Below are positions 1 through 8,472 of a DNA stretch of 64,000 nt, one piece after another. The DNA comes from DASUPK01 sp963736685 (GTDB lineage Bacteria > Actinomycetota > Thermoleophilia > Solirubrobacterales > 70-9). A program made the translations under genes and the position numbers. The stretch is from assembly GCA_963736685.1 (NCBI GenBank), contig CAVTPZ010000017.1, positions 233,306 to 297,305 on the forward strand, given 5' to 3'. The notes beneath the pieces were generated by a model, which was given only the letters and a program-made list of their open reading frames with translations, did no database searches and was not told the DNA's origin. Numbering within the stretch: position 1 is the first letter of the stretch; each line of letters begins with the position of its first letter.

Positions 1-1850
1 CCCGGTGGCGGCTGCTGCTGCGACGGCCCGTAGACCTCCGCGTCCCAGAACGAGTAGCCCACGCGGTGGCCCGGGTCACCCCCAGCACCCGGACGTAGCG
101 AGCGTCTCGAGCGGCGAAGGTGGTGCTCTGGGCGCCCGAGCTGGCGATGTTCACGTCCGCGGCCTCGGTGAAGTTGGTGCCGTCGGTGGACGTCTGGATC
201 TTGTAGTGGCTCGCGTAGGCGGACTCCCAGTTGAGCCTCACCTGGCTGACCTGCTGGACGCTTCCCAGGTCGACCTGCCACCACTGGTTGTCCGAGAAGC
301 TGAGCTCCAGCGGGTTCCCGAGTTACCGTCGTTGGCCTTGTCCGGCTCGAGCCCAGCCGCCTCCACGCTGGAGGACGGAGGCGGGCCGGTTCAGCGCCAG
401 GTCGTTGCCAGGAGGCGGGGGCGGCGGGTTGGTTGGCGATGATCCGGTGGATCGTGCCCCCGTCGAGGTCGGCGTAGTAGAGGTCGCCCTGTGGACCGAC
501 CGCGAGCTTGACGGGGCCGGCGGCTCCGGCGTCGAAGGTCTGGATGTTGGACGGGTCCGGGAGGCCGTTTGTCCCGGGGAACATCACCCAGATGCACTCG
601 ACGCGAGTAGTCGGCGAAGAAGAGGGCGCCGTTGTAAGCCGTCGGGTAGGAGCCGGCCTGAGAGAAAGCCATGCCCGAGATCGACGAGCTCCCGGTGGGA
701 CAGTTCTCGCCGTTGACCACCTGGGCACCGTGGTTGTACGCGTAATACGGCGCCACCACTCCGCCGCTGGCGTAGAGCGTCTCGCAGAGGTTGAGGTCGG
801 CGGTGTCGAAGGACAGATGGGTGCCGGCCCCCTCATAGCAGGGCCAGCCGAAGTTGTCTGCGGTGGAGTCGGCCGGGGTGAGGAGCCTGTCGATCTCCTC
901 CCAGGTGCTCTTCGCCGACGTCGCCCGCCCAAACCTCGTTCGTGCCCGGCCGCATCGTGAACCTGAACGGGTTACGCAAGCCGAAGCCGACGATCCGGCG
1001 CTGGTTGGCGTCGGAGCTGGCGCTGAAGGGATTGTCCGAGAGCCCTGCGCCGGTGTCCGGATCTAGGCGGAGGATGGAGCCGTCCAGGCCCGTCGGGTCA
1101 AAGGTGGTCCGCGCGTCCTGGCTGCGCAGCGATCCGCCCTCGGCAGTCGGCGGGCTGAGCGCGGTCCCGACGGGACTCGGGGGGTCGCCGCAGGGGTTGA
1201 CGGGATTCCCGGCCTGGCCCCAGTCGGGGAAGGCGAAGCTCGCACCCTCGCCTCCGCTTACGTAGAGCTCTCCGTCGGCGCCGAACGCGAGGTCGCCGAT
1301 CGAGTGGCTCGGGTATTGCTGGCACCAGTCGGTGATCAGATTGGTCTGCGCGGCCGACACGTTGCCGCTGATCGTCAGCCGTGGCGAGCCGACCGGTGAC
1401 CACACAGCCGTCCGTGTTCGGGCCGGGCGGGGTGGGACACGGATCGGAGTCAACGCCGGGCGTTCCCCAGCGCGGTGAGTTGCCGCCAGGCACTGCGTCT
1501 CGCGTGTAGAGGACGTAGAGGTAGGGACGTGTCGGGAACTGGGGGTCGAGAGCCATGCCGAGCAGGCCCCGGTCCCAGAAGTTGTAGACATCGGTGCGCA
1601 GGTCGGCGACGATCGTGGGCGTGTTGTCATTGAGATCGTCGAACTCCTTGATCAGGCCGCTCTTCTCGGCGACGAAGATGCGGCCATCGGGCGCGAAGGA
1701 GAAGGCTCGTCGGTTGCGTCAGGCCCGAGAGGGCCACGGTGTCCTGGAAGCCGCTCGGAACGGTGCCCGCGCTGGCGGGCGCAGCACCGACCAACAGGCA
1801 AGCCACGGCGACGAGCAGGCCGGCGAGCGCGCCCCGCCGAATGGGTCTTG
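1..1850 (-). pseudogene. PQQ-dependent sugar (glucose/sorbosone) dehydrogenase with discoidin domain, multiply frameshifted, 3' end off window
   Basis: Read right to left, consecutive frames spell one secreted protein: a hydrophobic signal-like segment ending in APASAG (about 1800-1760), a sugar-dehydrogenase beta-propeller (GRIFVAEKSGLIKEF, YNFWDRGLLGMALDP, FGLRNPFRFTMRP, YYADLDGGTIHRI), then an F5/8 type C (discoidin) domain (WWQVDLGSVQQVSQVRLNW) running into position 1. The frame changes near 1705, 1400, 918 and 607, and again around 300-400, so at least five single-base indels interrupt it. No convincing start codon is found in the signal-peptide frame. Either a decayed gene or a stretch with indel errors at a contig edge. 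The family oxidises aldose-type sugars or acts as a secreted lectin-like propeller; activity is not supported for this copy. Confidence 0.75.
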
Positions 1851-1993
1851 CATTGGCGATTGCGCGAGTTCGAAACGGTGCGGACCACCGCCTATTCCTA
1901 GTACTTCAGTCCAGACGACGCATCAGTGAATTACCGCAGTCATGGGGCTCCGGCCTGGGCACGCCCGGGGATGGCCCCGAATAGGCTGGAGGC

Positions 1994-3367
1994 ATGACCG
2001 AAGTGGTGACGCTCGACGAGATCGTCGCGCTCTGCAAGCGGCGCGGCTTCATCTTCCCGGCGTCGGAGATCTACGGCGGCTTCGCCAATACCTACGACTA
2101 CGGGCACTACGGCGTGCTCCTCAAGAACAACGTCAAGGGCGAGTGGTGGCGCGCGATGATCCAGGAGCGCGACGACATCGTCGCACTCGACTCGGCGATC
2201 ATCCAGAACCCGAAGGTGTGGGAGGCCTCGGGGCACCTCGCCGGCTTCACGGACCCACTGGTCCAGTGTCTGGGCGAGTGCAAGAAGCGTTGGCGGGAGG
2301 ACCATGTGCGCGAGCAGGAGCTCGGAGACGAGCACGCGGAGGGCAAGATCGTCTGCCCGCAGTGCGGCGGCGAGCTCTCAGAGCCGCGCCAGTTCAATCT
2401 GATGTTCGAGACCTACGTCGGCCCCGTCCAGGACGAGTCGAACAAGGCCTACCTGCGCCCGGAGACCGCCCAGGGGATCTTCATCAACTTCAAGAACGTG
2501 CTCAGCTTCGCACGCAAGAAGCCGCCGTTCGGGATCGCGCAGATCGGCAAGTCGTTCCGCAACGAGATCACGCCCGGCAACTTCATCTTCCGCACCCTGG
2601 AGTTCGAGCAGATGGAGATGGAGTTCTTCGTGCCGCCCGTCGAGGCCTCGCAGTGGCACGAGCGCTGGATGGAGGAGCGGATGCGCTGGTACACCGACCT
2701 CGGCATCCGGCCCGACCAGCTCCGCCTGCGCGCCCACGGCCCCGACGAGCTCTCGCACTACTCCAGCGCGACCTCCGACATCGAGTACCTCTTCCCGATG
2801 GGCTGGTCCGAGCTCGAGGGGATCGCCAACCGCGGCGACTTCGATCTCACCGCCCACGCGAAGCTCTCCGGGGAGAAGCTCGAATACGTCGACTCCGGCA
2901 GCGGGGAGCGCTTCGTCCCCCACGTGATCGAGCCGGCGGCCGGGGTCGACCGGGCGATGCTCTCGTTCATGGTCGACGCCTACGACGTCGAGGAGGTCGA
3001 GGGCCGAGAGAGGACGGTGCTCCGCCTCCACCCGAGGCTCGCGCCTGTCAAGGCGGCGGTGCTGCCCCTGGTCAACAAGGACGGTCAGCCCGAGAAGGCG
3101 CGCGAGATCTATGAGGAGCTGCGCAAGTTGATGTCGACCGAGTACGACACCGGCGGCTCGATCGGCAAGCGGTATCGCCGCCAGGACGAGATCGGCACCC
3201 CCTGGGGCATCACCGTCGACCACCAGACGATGGACGACGACACCGTCACCCTGCGAGACCGCGACTCGCTCGACCAGTCCCGAATCCCGATCTCCGAGCT
3301 GGCCCAGGAGCTCACCCGTCGCCTGGGCGAGCCCTGGACCTCGCCGAAGCTCGGCGCGGCCGCCTAG
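1994..3367 (+). CDS. glyQS: Glycyl-tRNA synthetase (alpha2 type)
   Basis: Class II synthetase that charges tRNA-Gly in the cytoplasm; 457 aa, the usual size for the homodimeric bacterial/archaeal/eukaryotic type rather than the alpha2beta2 GlyQ/GlyS pair. Visible: the RPETAQGIF segment (about residue 155), a CPQC zinc-type pair (about 118), class II motif 2 in FRNEITPGNFIFRTLEFEQ (about 188-207), motif 3 in GVDRAMLSF (about 316-324), and an anticodon-binding domain over the last 100 residues. The ATG has a CTGGAGG ribosome site just upstream. It stands alone, followed 33 nt later by a transporter. Confidence 0.97.
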   Translation: MTEVVTLDEIVALCKRRGFIFPASEIYGGFANTYDYGHYGVLLKNNVKGEWWRAMIQERDDIVALDSAIIQNPKVWEASGHLAGFTDPLVQCLGECKKRWREDHVREQELGDEHAEGKIVCPQCGGELSEPRQFNLMFETYVGPVQDESNKAYLRPETAQGIFINFKNVLSFARKKPPFGIAQIGKSFRNEITPGNFIFRTLEFEQMEMEFFVPPVEASQWHERWMEERMRWYTDLGIRPDQLRLRAHGPDELSHYSSATSDIEYLFPMGWSELEGIANRGDFDLTAHAKLSGEKLEYVDSGSGERFVPHVIEPAAGVDRAMLSFMVDAYDVEEVEGRERTVLRLHPRLAPVKAAVLPLVNKDGQPEKAREIYEELRKLMSTEYDTGGSIGKRYRRQDEIGTPWGITVDHQTMDDDTVTLRDRDSLDQSRIPISELAQELTRRLGEPWTSPKLGAAA

Positions 3368-3400
3368 CCCTATCCGCCCCCTTCGGTAGAAGCCAAGACC

Positions 3401-4666
3401 GTGAGCGCCCGGCGGAGCATCGGCGTGTTCTTCCTCGCCCTGGCGATCACCGGCTGGAACTGCGGCAACGTCGGTCCCGTCGTCGGGCAGCTGACGAAGG
3501 AATTCGACATCGGCCTCGGCGAGGTCGGGTTGATCTCGGGCGCCTTCTTCTTCGCCGGCTCCGCGGCCGGCAGCCTGATCGGCGCCACCCTCGCACGCAA
3601 GATCCGGGTGATGGCCGGGATCTGGGCGTGCTGCGCCCTATCCCTGGTCGGCAACGTCATCATCGCCGTCGGGGACAGCGTGGCGGTGCTCTCCGCCGGC
3701 CGGGTCCTCGCCGGTTTCGGCTTCGGGCTGGCAGCGGTCTTCGTCCCGGCCTATGCCCGGGCGACGGGCGGGGTGAAGATGCTCGGACTCTTCGGGGCCG
3801 GGCTCACGCTCGGGGTCGCGGCGGCTCTCCTCCTCGGGAGCGTGCTCGAGGGCGCCGGAGTGGACTGGCGAGTCGCCTTCTGGATCACCGCGGCGCTTGC
3901 GGCGATCGCCCTGCCGATCCTCCCCAACGTCCGGGTCGAGATCCAACGGTCCGCCTCCGAGGGTGAGGGGCTGGCGCGCGAGGCGCTCACCAACCAGGCC
4001 TGGTGGCGGGTGCAGCTGCTCGGGATCACGACCCTCAACCTGCCGCTGATCGTCGGCGCGTGGCTGGTGCACTTCCTGACCACCGACGTGGGACTATCGG
4101 CGGCCGGGGCCGGGGGGCTCTCCTTCGCGCTCTTCGGGATCTCCGCGGTGATGCGGGACGTCGCGGGGCGGATGACCGCCGGAGGTGCGAGCCCGGTGAT
4201 GCTGGTCGTGGTCGGACTCGGCGTGGGGGCGGCCGGCCTGGTGCTGCTCGGCGAGAGCGAATCCGCCGCCGCCGCGCTCGGGGCGATCGTCCTGATGGGA
4301 GTCGGACTCTCCCTCCCGTACCCCCTCTACTACGACGAGGCCGAGCGCGTTCTCCCCGACCGCCCAATCGGCAGCCTCGGGCTGATGCAGGTCGGGGCGG
4401 GCATCTTCCCGATCCCCGTCATCCCGGCCTTCGGCGCGGCGCTCGCGGCCGGGAACGCGGACATCGCCTTCGCCTCGCTCGCCGCCTTCGCGCTGCTGAC
4501 GCTGCTCCTAAACGCCCGGCCTCCGGTCGCGCCGCGGAGAGCGGCCGCGACTGGCTCAAGCCCAGCCGCGGCCGCTCCGCGCTCCGTCAGCCCGTCGAGA
4601 CGTGACTGGCAGCCGTGCCGAGCAGCTGCCCGGCGGCGAACGCGCTGGTGCCGAAGGCCGAGTTGA
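3401..4666 (+). CDS. Major facilitator superfamily transporter
   Basis: 421-aa integral membrane protein with about twelve hydrophobic segments and a typical first-loop region (FFFAGSAAGSLIGATLARKIR, residues about 46-66). The product is an MFS carrier; substrate cannot be read from sequence, and the closest general resemblance is to nitrate/cyanate-type or drug-efflux MFS members. The start is GTG. The last ~50 residues after the final helix are low-complexity Arg/Ala/Ser and overlap the 3' end of the convergent secreted-protein gene by 80 nt, so the true C-terminus may be shorter if a frameshift is present at the end. Confidence 0.85.
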   Translation: MSARRSIGVFFLALAITGWNCGNVGPVVGQLTKEFDIGLGEVGLISGAFFFAGSAAGSLIGATLARKIRVMAGIWACCALSLVGNVIIAVGDSVAVLSAGRVLAGFGFGLAAVFVPAYARATGGVKMLGLFGAGLTLGVAAALLLGSVLEGAGVDWRVAFWITAALAAIALPILPNVRVEIQRSASEGEGLAREALTNQAWWRVQLLGITTLNLPLIVGAWLVHFLTTDVGLSAAGAGGLSFALFGISAVMRDVAGRMTAGGASPVMLVVVGLGVGAAGLVLLGESESAAAALGAIVLMGVGLSLPYPLYYDEAERVLPDRPIGSLGLMQVGAGIFPIPVIPAFGAALAAGNADIAFASLAAFALLTLLLNARPPVAPRRAAATGSSPAAAAPRSVSPSRRDWQPCRAAARRRTRWCRRPS

Positions 4667-5660
4667 GCGCCGAAGCTGCGGTCGCCGTCAACTTCGCCTT
4701 CACTCCCGTGATCGTGATTCGGCCGTCGCTTGCCCCGATTGCGATGCTCGCTCCGGAGAGGTCGAGATCGAGGATCGAGACGCGGCTCGACCCGACCAGC
4801 GCCGTCAGGTCGGGGCTGGAATCGAGGTTGATGATGAACCCGGTCAGGTCCAGCGTGGTAGACCCCTTGGTGAGCTCGATCCCTCCACTGTGTTCCACGC
4901 GCCCGGTCGGTCCCGCGGTCTGGATCGCCCCGCCGGTGATCGGGAACCCGAGGACGCCGGCCGATACCGCGGTCGCAGGCGCGATCGGTGCGGCGGAGAT
5001 GCCCTGGCCCGTGAGCAGCGAGACCGCCGCGGGATCGAGGGTCAGGCGCGTGTCGCCCTGAGCGAGTACCCCGACCTCGCTCGGAAGCGTCACGACGTTC
5101 GCAGTGCCGATCACGAGACCCCGCCGAACGACGTCTCCGCCAAGCGCCGCGTTGATCGCCCCGGCGGCGACCTTGGTGAGGGATGCGCTCACCCCGCTCA
5201 CCGCGAAGGAGAGGCCGGTACGGCTGGCCTTGGCCTTCGCAATGCCCAGGTTGAGAATCCTCACCCGCGCACCGCCGACCTTCGCGGTCAGAGACGGCTT
5301 CTTGGCGAGCTGGATGGTGAACTTCCGCAGCGCCAGGGAGCCCTTGCCCGAGGTGAGGCGAAGGCCGCCGGAGTGCCTGATCGCGCCGGTCAGCTTCGCC
5401 GTGTCGAGATCGCCTCCGGTGATGGGGAAGGCGATGCCCTGCTGCCCGGCCTTCGCCGGCTTGATGGGCTTCACCCCCACTCCGGCCGAGGCGAGTGCCT
5501 TCGCCACACCTTTCTGGAGGGCCAGGGTGGTCGTACCGCCGGATAGCGGTGTTGCCTGGGCGCGCATCGGCGCCAGGACGGCGATCGCCGCGATCGCCAG
5601 CCCGAGGACGCCGACCCGTGTCAGTCCGCCGATCGTCGTCCGAGGATGGATGTGGGACAT
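4587..5660 (-). CDS. Secreted two-repeat HtaA-like protein
   Basis: 357 aa with an N-terminal signal peptide (hydrophobic residues about 14-34, ending MRAQA) and two homologous ~145-residue repeats (about 38-185 and 195-345). Each repeat contains FPITGG, then TG.(I/V)(R/E)HSGG, a Leu-rich strand and a VG(G/S)(A/S)RV.IL segment. The layout resembles the HtaA domain of actinobacterial haem-uptake proteins, but the match is by pattern only and no haem ligand can be assigned. AGGAGG lies about 8 nt before the ATG. It is divergent from the ECF sigma gene and has the same promoter motif, so it is probably part of that sigma regulon. Confidence 0.7.
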   Translation of the reverse strand: MSHIHPRTTIGGLTRVGVLGLAIAAIAVLAPMRAQATPLSGGTTTLALQKGVAKALASAGVGVKPIKPAKAGQQGIAFPITGGDLDTAKLTGAIRHSGGLRLTSGKGSLALRKFTIQLAKKPSLTAKVGGARVRILNLGIAKAKASRTGLSFAVSGVSASLTKVAAGAINAALGGDVVRRGLVIGTANVVTLPSEVGVLAQGDTRLTLDPAAVSLLTGQGISAAPIAPATAVSAGVLGFPITGGAIQTAGPTGRVEHSGGIELTKGSTTLDLTGFIINLDSSPDLTALVGSSRVSILDLDLSGASIAIGASDGRITITGVKAKLTATAASALNSAFGTSAFAAGQLLGTAASHVSTG

Positions 5661-5699
5661 CTGTCAAGCCTCCTATTGGAGAGGGTCATTTCCCTGCGT

Positions 5700-5725
5700 T
5701 ACGCCCGTTCGGCAGCCACCGGTTG
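5700..5725 (-). promoter_or_regulatory. Putative ECF sigma promoter for the HtaA-like gene
   Basis: On the minus strand CAACC (5725-5721) and GCGTA (5704-5700) are separated by 16 nt, about 40 nt before the ATG at 5660. The same two blocks with 15-16 nt spacing precede the sigma gene and the fasciclin gene. AAC-type -35 and CGT-type -10 elements are typical of ECF promoters. Confidence 0.65.
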
Positions 5726-5751
5726 GGCTTTGCGGGCCCCCGGAAAAAGCC

Positions 5752-5776
5752 CAACCAGTTGACCCGGCTATGCGTA
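5752..5776 (+). promoter_or_regulatory. Putative autoregulatory ECF sigma promoter
   Basis: CAACC (5752-5756) and GCGTA (5772-5776) with a 15-nt spacer. The ATG of the sigma gene follows only 10 nt after the -10 block, which would give a very short leader or a leaderless transcript. Confidence 0.6.
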
Positions 5777-5786
5777 AATAAGGGGG

Positions 5787-6389
5787 ATGCCGCTCGGACT
5801 TCGCACCCGCATCGGCCATGGCCAGCGTGAACGCGCCAGCGGCCCGAGCCAGGAGGAGATCGTGGTCGCGATGCGGCGCAGGGACCCTTCAGCGGCCGAC
5901 GCCCTTTACCGCGAGTACGGCAACACGGTGCTCGCATATCTCGTGCGAACGCTGGGCGACCGCGGTGCCGCGGAGGATGTCCGACAGCAGGTCTTCGCCG
6001 AGGTCTGGGAACGAGGGGAAAGCTACGACCCGGAGCGCGCCGGCCTGCTCACCTGGATCCTGATGATCACCCGAAGCCGCGCCATCGACCACCTGCGGCG
6101 AGGCAGCCATCGGCCCGATCCACAGCCGCCGGCCCGCGTGGCGGTCCTCGCGGATGCCCGCTCCGACCGGCCGTCGGCGAACGACCGGATGATCGAGCGC
6201 TGGCGCGTCGCGCACTTGCTGAGCCGGATTCCGACTGAGGAGGCGGAGCTGCTGCGCAAGCGCTTCTACGAGGAGCGCAGCCAGAGCGAAATCGCCGCGG
6301 AGACCGGCATCCCGCTCGGCACGGTGAAGATGCGCATGGTCCAGGCGCTGGAGCGGCTGCGTGAGATGATCGAGGAGGAAGAGCGATGA
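5787..6389 (+). CDS. ECF-type RNA polymerase sigma factor (SigK-like context)
   Basis: 200-aa sigma-70 family factor. Region 2 spans about residues 41-107 (YREYGNTVLAYLVRTLGD ... AEDVRQQVF ... GLLTWILMITRSRAIDHLR) and region 4 about 147-197 (LRKRFYEERSQSEIAAETG, then IPLGTVKMRM). It directs RNA polymerase to a small promoter set. Its stop overlaps the anti-sigma start (ATGA at 6386), so the two are translationally coupled. No ribosome site precedes the ATG, which fits a leaderless mRNA from the promoter at 5752-5776. The arrangement sigma/RskA-like anti-sigma/fasciclin protein mirrors mycobacterial sigK-rskA-mpt83. Confidence 0.93.
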   Translation: MPLGLRTRIGHGQRERASGPSQEEIVVAMRRRDPSAADALYREYGNTVLAYLVRTLGDRGAAEDVRQQVFAEVWERGESYDPERAGLLTWILMITRSRAIDHLRRGSHRPDPQPPARVAVLADARSDRPSANDRMIERWRVAHLLSRIPTEEAELLRKRFYEERSQSEIAAETGIPLGTVKMRMVQALERLREMIEEEER

Positions 6390-7051
6390 ACCGCAGAATC
6401 GATCCTTCCGACTTCCTGCTCGGCGAGCTGACCGACAGCGAGCGGGCCGAGGCCGAGCGGATGCTCCGCGAGGAGGCCGACTTCCGCGAGCAAGTCGAGC
6501 GGCTCCAGCCGATCGTCAGCGAGCTGCGCGACCTTCCGCCCGAGGCGTGGCGTCTGAGTGAGCAGGACGAAGAGCGTGTCGTGCGCTCGACGCCTCGCCC
6601 GGCGCCGCGGCGGCGGATGCGGCTCGCGCTGGCCTCCGCCGCGGCCTGCGCCGCTCTGGTGGGCGCAGGCGTCGGCATCGGCGCGCTCATCTTCAGCGGT
6701 GGCGAGAAGGCATCGACGTCCGCGTCAACCGTCGTGCTCCGTCCCGTGACGCCGCGGGCATCAACGGCGAGCGGCACCGCTCGCCTCGACGAGGCCAACA
6801 GCGAGGCGACCCTGCAGGTGCGAGGGCTCCCCCCCAGCGCCCAGACCTCCTACTACGAGCTCTGGCTGATGGACAGCCCGAACCACCTGGTCTCCTTGGG
6901 ATCGTTCCGGGTACCCGCCTCAGGGTCCGCCACGGTCAGGGTCCCACTGCCGGTAGACCCGCGGCTCTTCCACTTCGTGGACATCTCCCTCGAGCCGGTG
7001 AACGGAGGGCCGCAGCACAGCGGCGTCTCCGTCCTGCGCGCCTCGACCTGA
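6386..7051 (+). CDS. RskA-like membrane anti-sigma factor
   Basis: 221 aa. The N-terminal ~70 residues (acidic/helical, LTDSERAEAERMLREEADFREQV) would bind the sigma factor inside the cell. One membrane helix lies at about residues 76-95 (ALASAAACAALVGAGVGIGALIF), followed by an extracytoplasmic RskA-type domain (YYELWLMD ... LGSFRVPASGS). There is no HxxxCxxC zinc motif, as in RskA. In that family, regulated proteolysis of the membrane protein frees the sigma factor; the M50 protease at 35562 is a possible but unproven site-2 protease. Confidence 0.88.
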   Translation: MNRRIDPSDFLLGELTDSERAEAERMLREEADFREQVERLQPIVSELRDLPPEAWRLSEQDEERVVRSTPRPAPRRRMRLALASAAACAALVGAGVGIGALIFSGGEKASTSASTVVLRPVTPRASTASGTARLDEANSEATLQVRGLPPSAQTSYYELWLMDSPNHLVSLGSFRVPASGSATVRVPLPVDPRLFHFVDISLEPVNGGPQHSGVSVLRAST

Positions 7052-7069
7052 GCAACGCACCGCGTTTCT

Positions 7070-7095
7070 CAACCGGCGCGGATCGGGCCTGCGTA
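7070..7095 (+). promoter_or_regulatory. Putative ECF sigma promoter for the fasciclin lipoprotein
   Basis: CAACC (7070-7074) and GCGTA (7091-7095) with a 16-nt spacer, 30 nt before the ATG at 7126; GAGGAGG at 7114-7120 is the ribosome site. Third copy of the motif also seen at 5700-5725 (minus) and 5752-5776. Confidence 0.65.
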
Positions 7096-7125
7096 CAGAG
7101 CTGAAACCGATTCGAGGAGGTTCTG

Positions 7126-7689
7126 ATGAACGCGAGACTGAGGAGCAAGCTGGCCGTGGGCGTCGCCGTGCTCGGAATGGCAGTCTTCAGCGGCTGCGGC
7201 GGAAGTGACGACAACGACACGACCGCGGCCGGCACGGGCACCGCCGCGTCGGACACGGCGATGACGTCCGAGCCCGCGAACATCGTCGCTGCGGCGCAGG
7301 GGAGCCCCGACCTCAGCACGCTGGTGAAGGCAGTGACGGCTGCCGGCCTGGCGCCGACCCTGAGCGGTCCGGGGCCCTACACGGTGTTCGCCCCGACAAA
7401 CCAGGGCTTCGACGCGCTGCCGGCCGGACAACTCGACGAACTGCTGAAAACGCAGAACAAGAAGCAGCTGGCGGACATCCTCAGTTACCACGTGGTCAAG
7501 GGCGAGTACCCCGCCTCGTCCCTGACGAATGGTCAGAAGCTCACGACGGTCGGAGGCGGGGAGCTGACCGTCACCGTGAACGGCTCCACCGTGAAGGTCA
7601 ACGGCGTCCCGGTCGAGATGGCGGACGTGATGACCGGGAATGGGGTCGTGCACGTGATCGGCTCGGTCCTCACCCCGCCGAGCAAGTAA
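7126..7689 (+). CDS. Fasciclin-domain lipoprotein (MPT70/MPT83-like)
   Basis: 187 aa. A lipoprotein signal ends in the lipobox FSGC (Cys24), followed by a Ser/Thr/Asp-rich linker and one fasciclin (FAS1) domain: GPYTVFAPTNQGFDALP, then LADILSYHVVKGEY and a C-terminal NGVVHVIGSVLTPP block. FAS1 domains mediate adhesion or matrix interactions outside the cell. It follows the sigma/anti-sigma pair with its own copy of the shared promoter motif, so it is the likely main target of that sigma factor, as MPT83/MPT70 are of mycobacterial SigK. Confidence 0.93.
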   Translation: MNARLRSKLAVGVAVLGMAVFSGCGGSDDNDTTAAGTGTAASDTAMTSEPANIVAAAQGSPDLSTLVKAVTAAGLAPTLSGPGPYTVFAPTNQGFDALPAGQLDELLKTQNKKQLADILSYHVVKGEYPASSLTNGQKLTTVGGGELTVTVNGSTVKVNGVPVEMADVMTGNGVVHVIGSVLTPPSK

Positions 7690-7701
7690 CGGCCTGAGCG
7701 C

Positions 7702-7737
7702 CGGGCCGCCCGCATCTCGACGCGGGCGGGCGGCCCG
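7702..7737. terminator. Strong hairpin between convergent genes
   Basis: Perfect 11-bp stem (CGGGCCGCCCG at 7702-7712 with its complement at 7727-7737) and a 14-nt loop, lying between the convergent fasciclin and tetR stop codons. It has no T-run, so it would be a bidirectional GC-only terminator. Confidence 0.6.
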
Positions 7738-7746
7738 CGGCCACCG

Positions 7747-8400
7747 TCAGGCGCCGCTCCAGCGCTCTCCCTGGCTGATCCGCTCCTGGCCGACCCAGGC
7801 GAAGTCCATCGCAGCCTGGATGACCTCCTCCTTCGGGACCTTGCGGTGGAGGTCCCACCAGTCGGCCAGAGACTGCATCGCGCCCACCACCTGCTGAGCG
7901 ATCATCTCGACGAACTGCGGCAGCTTCGGGAAGTCGAGCCCCTTGCGCTGCGCCTCCTCGCTCATCAGCTGGATGATCGCGGCGGCGACCTCGTCCCGCA
8001 GCCGGTCCAACCGGAGGGCGACATCGGGGTCGTCCGCGTTCCGGAACATGATCCGCCAGGCTCCTCGGCGCTCCTCGACGAAGCCGAAGAAGGCCTCCAG
8101 CCCGGCGCGCATCCTCGCCTCGCCTGGCTCCGCTCCGGCGACGGCTCCGCTGATCCGCTCGACCAGCTCGTGGACGTGCATCTCCAGCATCGCCACGTAG
8201 AGCTCGCGCTTCGAGGAGAAGTGCTCGTAGAGCAGAGCCTTGGAGACGCCGGCGCGCTCCGCTACCGCGTCCAGCGAGGTCTCGTGGTAGCCGGCGTCGG
8301 CGAACGCGTTGCGAGCGGCCTCGAGGATCGCCTCGCGGCGGTCGGCCGCACTCATTCGCGCCCGGGTCGGCGCCTTCCTGTCCTCTGTGATCGATGTCAC
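7747..8400 (-). CDS. TetR family transcriptional regulator
   Basis: 217 aa. The N-terminal helix-turn-helix domain is about residues 17-65 (RREAILEAARNAFADAGYHETSLDAVAERAGVSKALLYEHF, split by family alignment), followed by a ligand-binding helical domain. It is divergent from the diiron/SCP2 enzyme, and its start codon abuts a perfect palindrome at 8407-8426, so it probably represses both itself and that enzyme. The inducer is unknown; a lipid or sterol-like molecule would fit the target's SCP2 domain (inference). Confidence 0.9.
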   Translation of the reverse strand: MTSITEDRKAPTRARMSAADRREAILEAARNAFADAGYHETSLDAVAERAGVSKALLYEHFSSKRELYVAMLEMHVHELVERISGAVAGAEPGEARMRAGLEAFFGFVEERRGAWRIMFRNADDPDVALRLDRLRDEVAAAIIQLMSEEAQRKGLDFPKLPQFVEMIAQQVVGAMQSLADWWDLHRKVPKEEVIQAAMDFAWVGQERISQGERWSGA

Positions 8401-8406
8401 CGTACT

Positions 8407-8426
8407 AACTGACTGGTCAGTCAGTT
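8407..8426. promoter_or_regulatory. TetR operator palindrome
   Basis: AACTGACTG-GT-CAGTCAGTT: perfect 9-bp arms around a 2-bp centre, located between the divergent tetR (start 8400) and the diiron/SCP2 gene (start 8473), next to a TACTAT -10-like box. Confidence 0.75.
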
Positions 8427-8472
8427 ACTATACGGCCGCAACGGGCGGAAGTCGAGAGGACGGAGACAGCCA

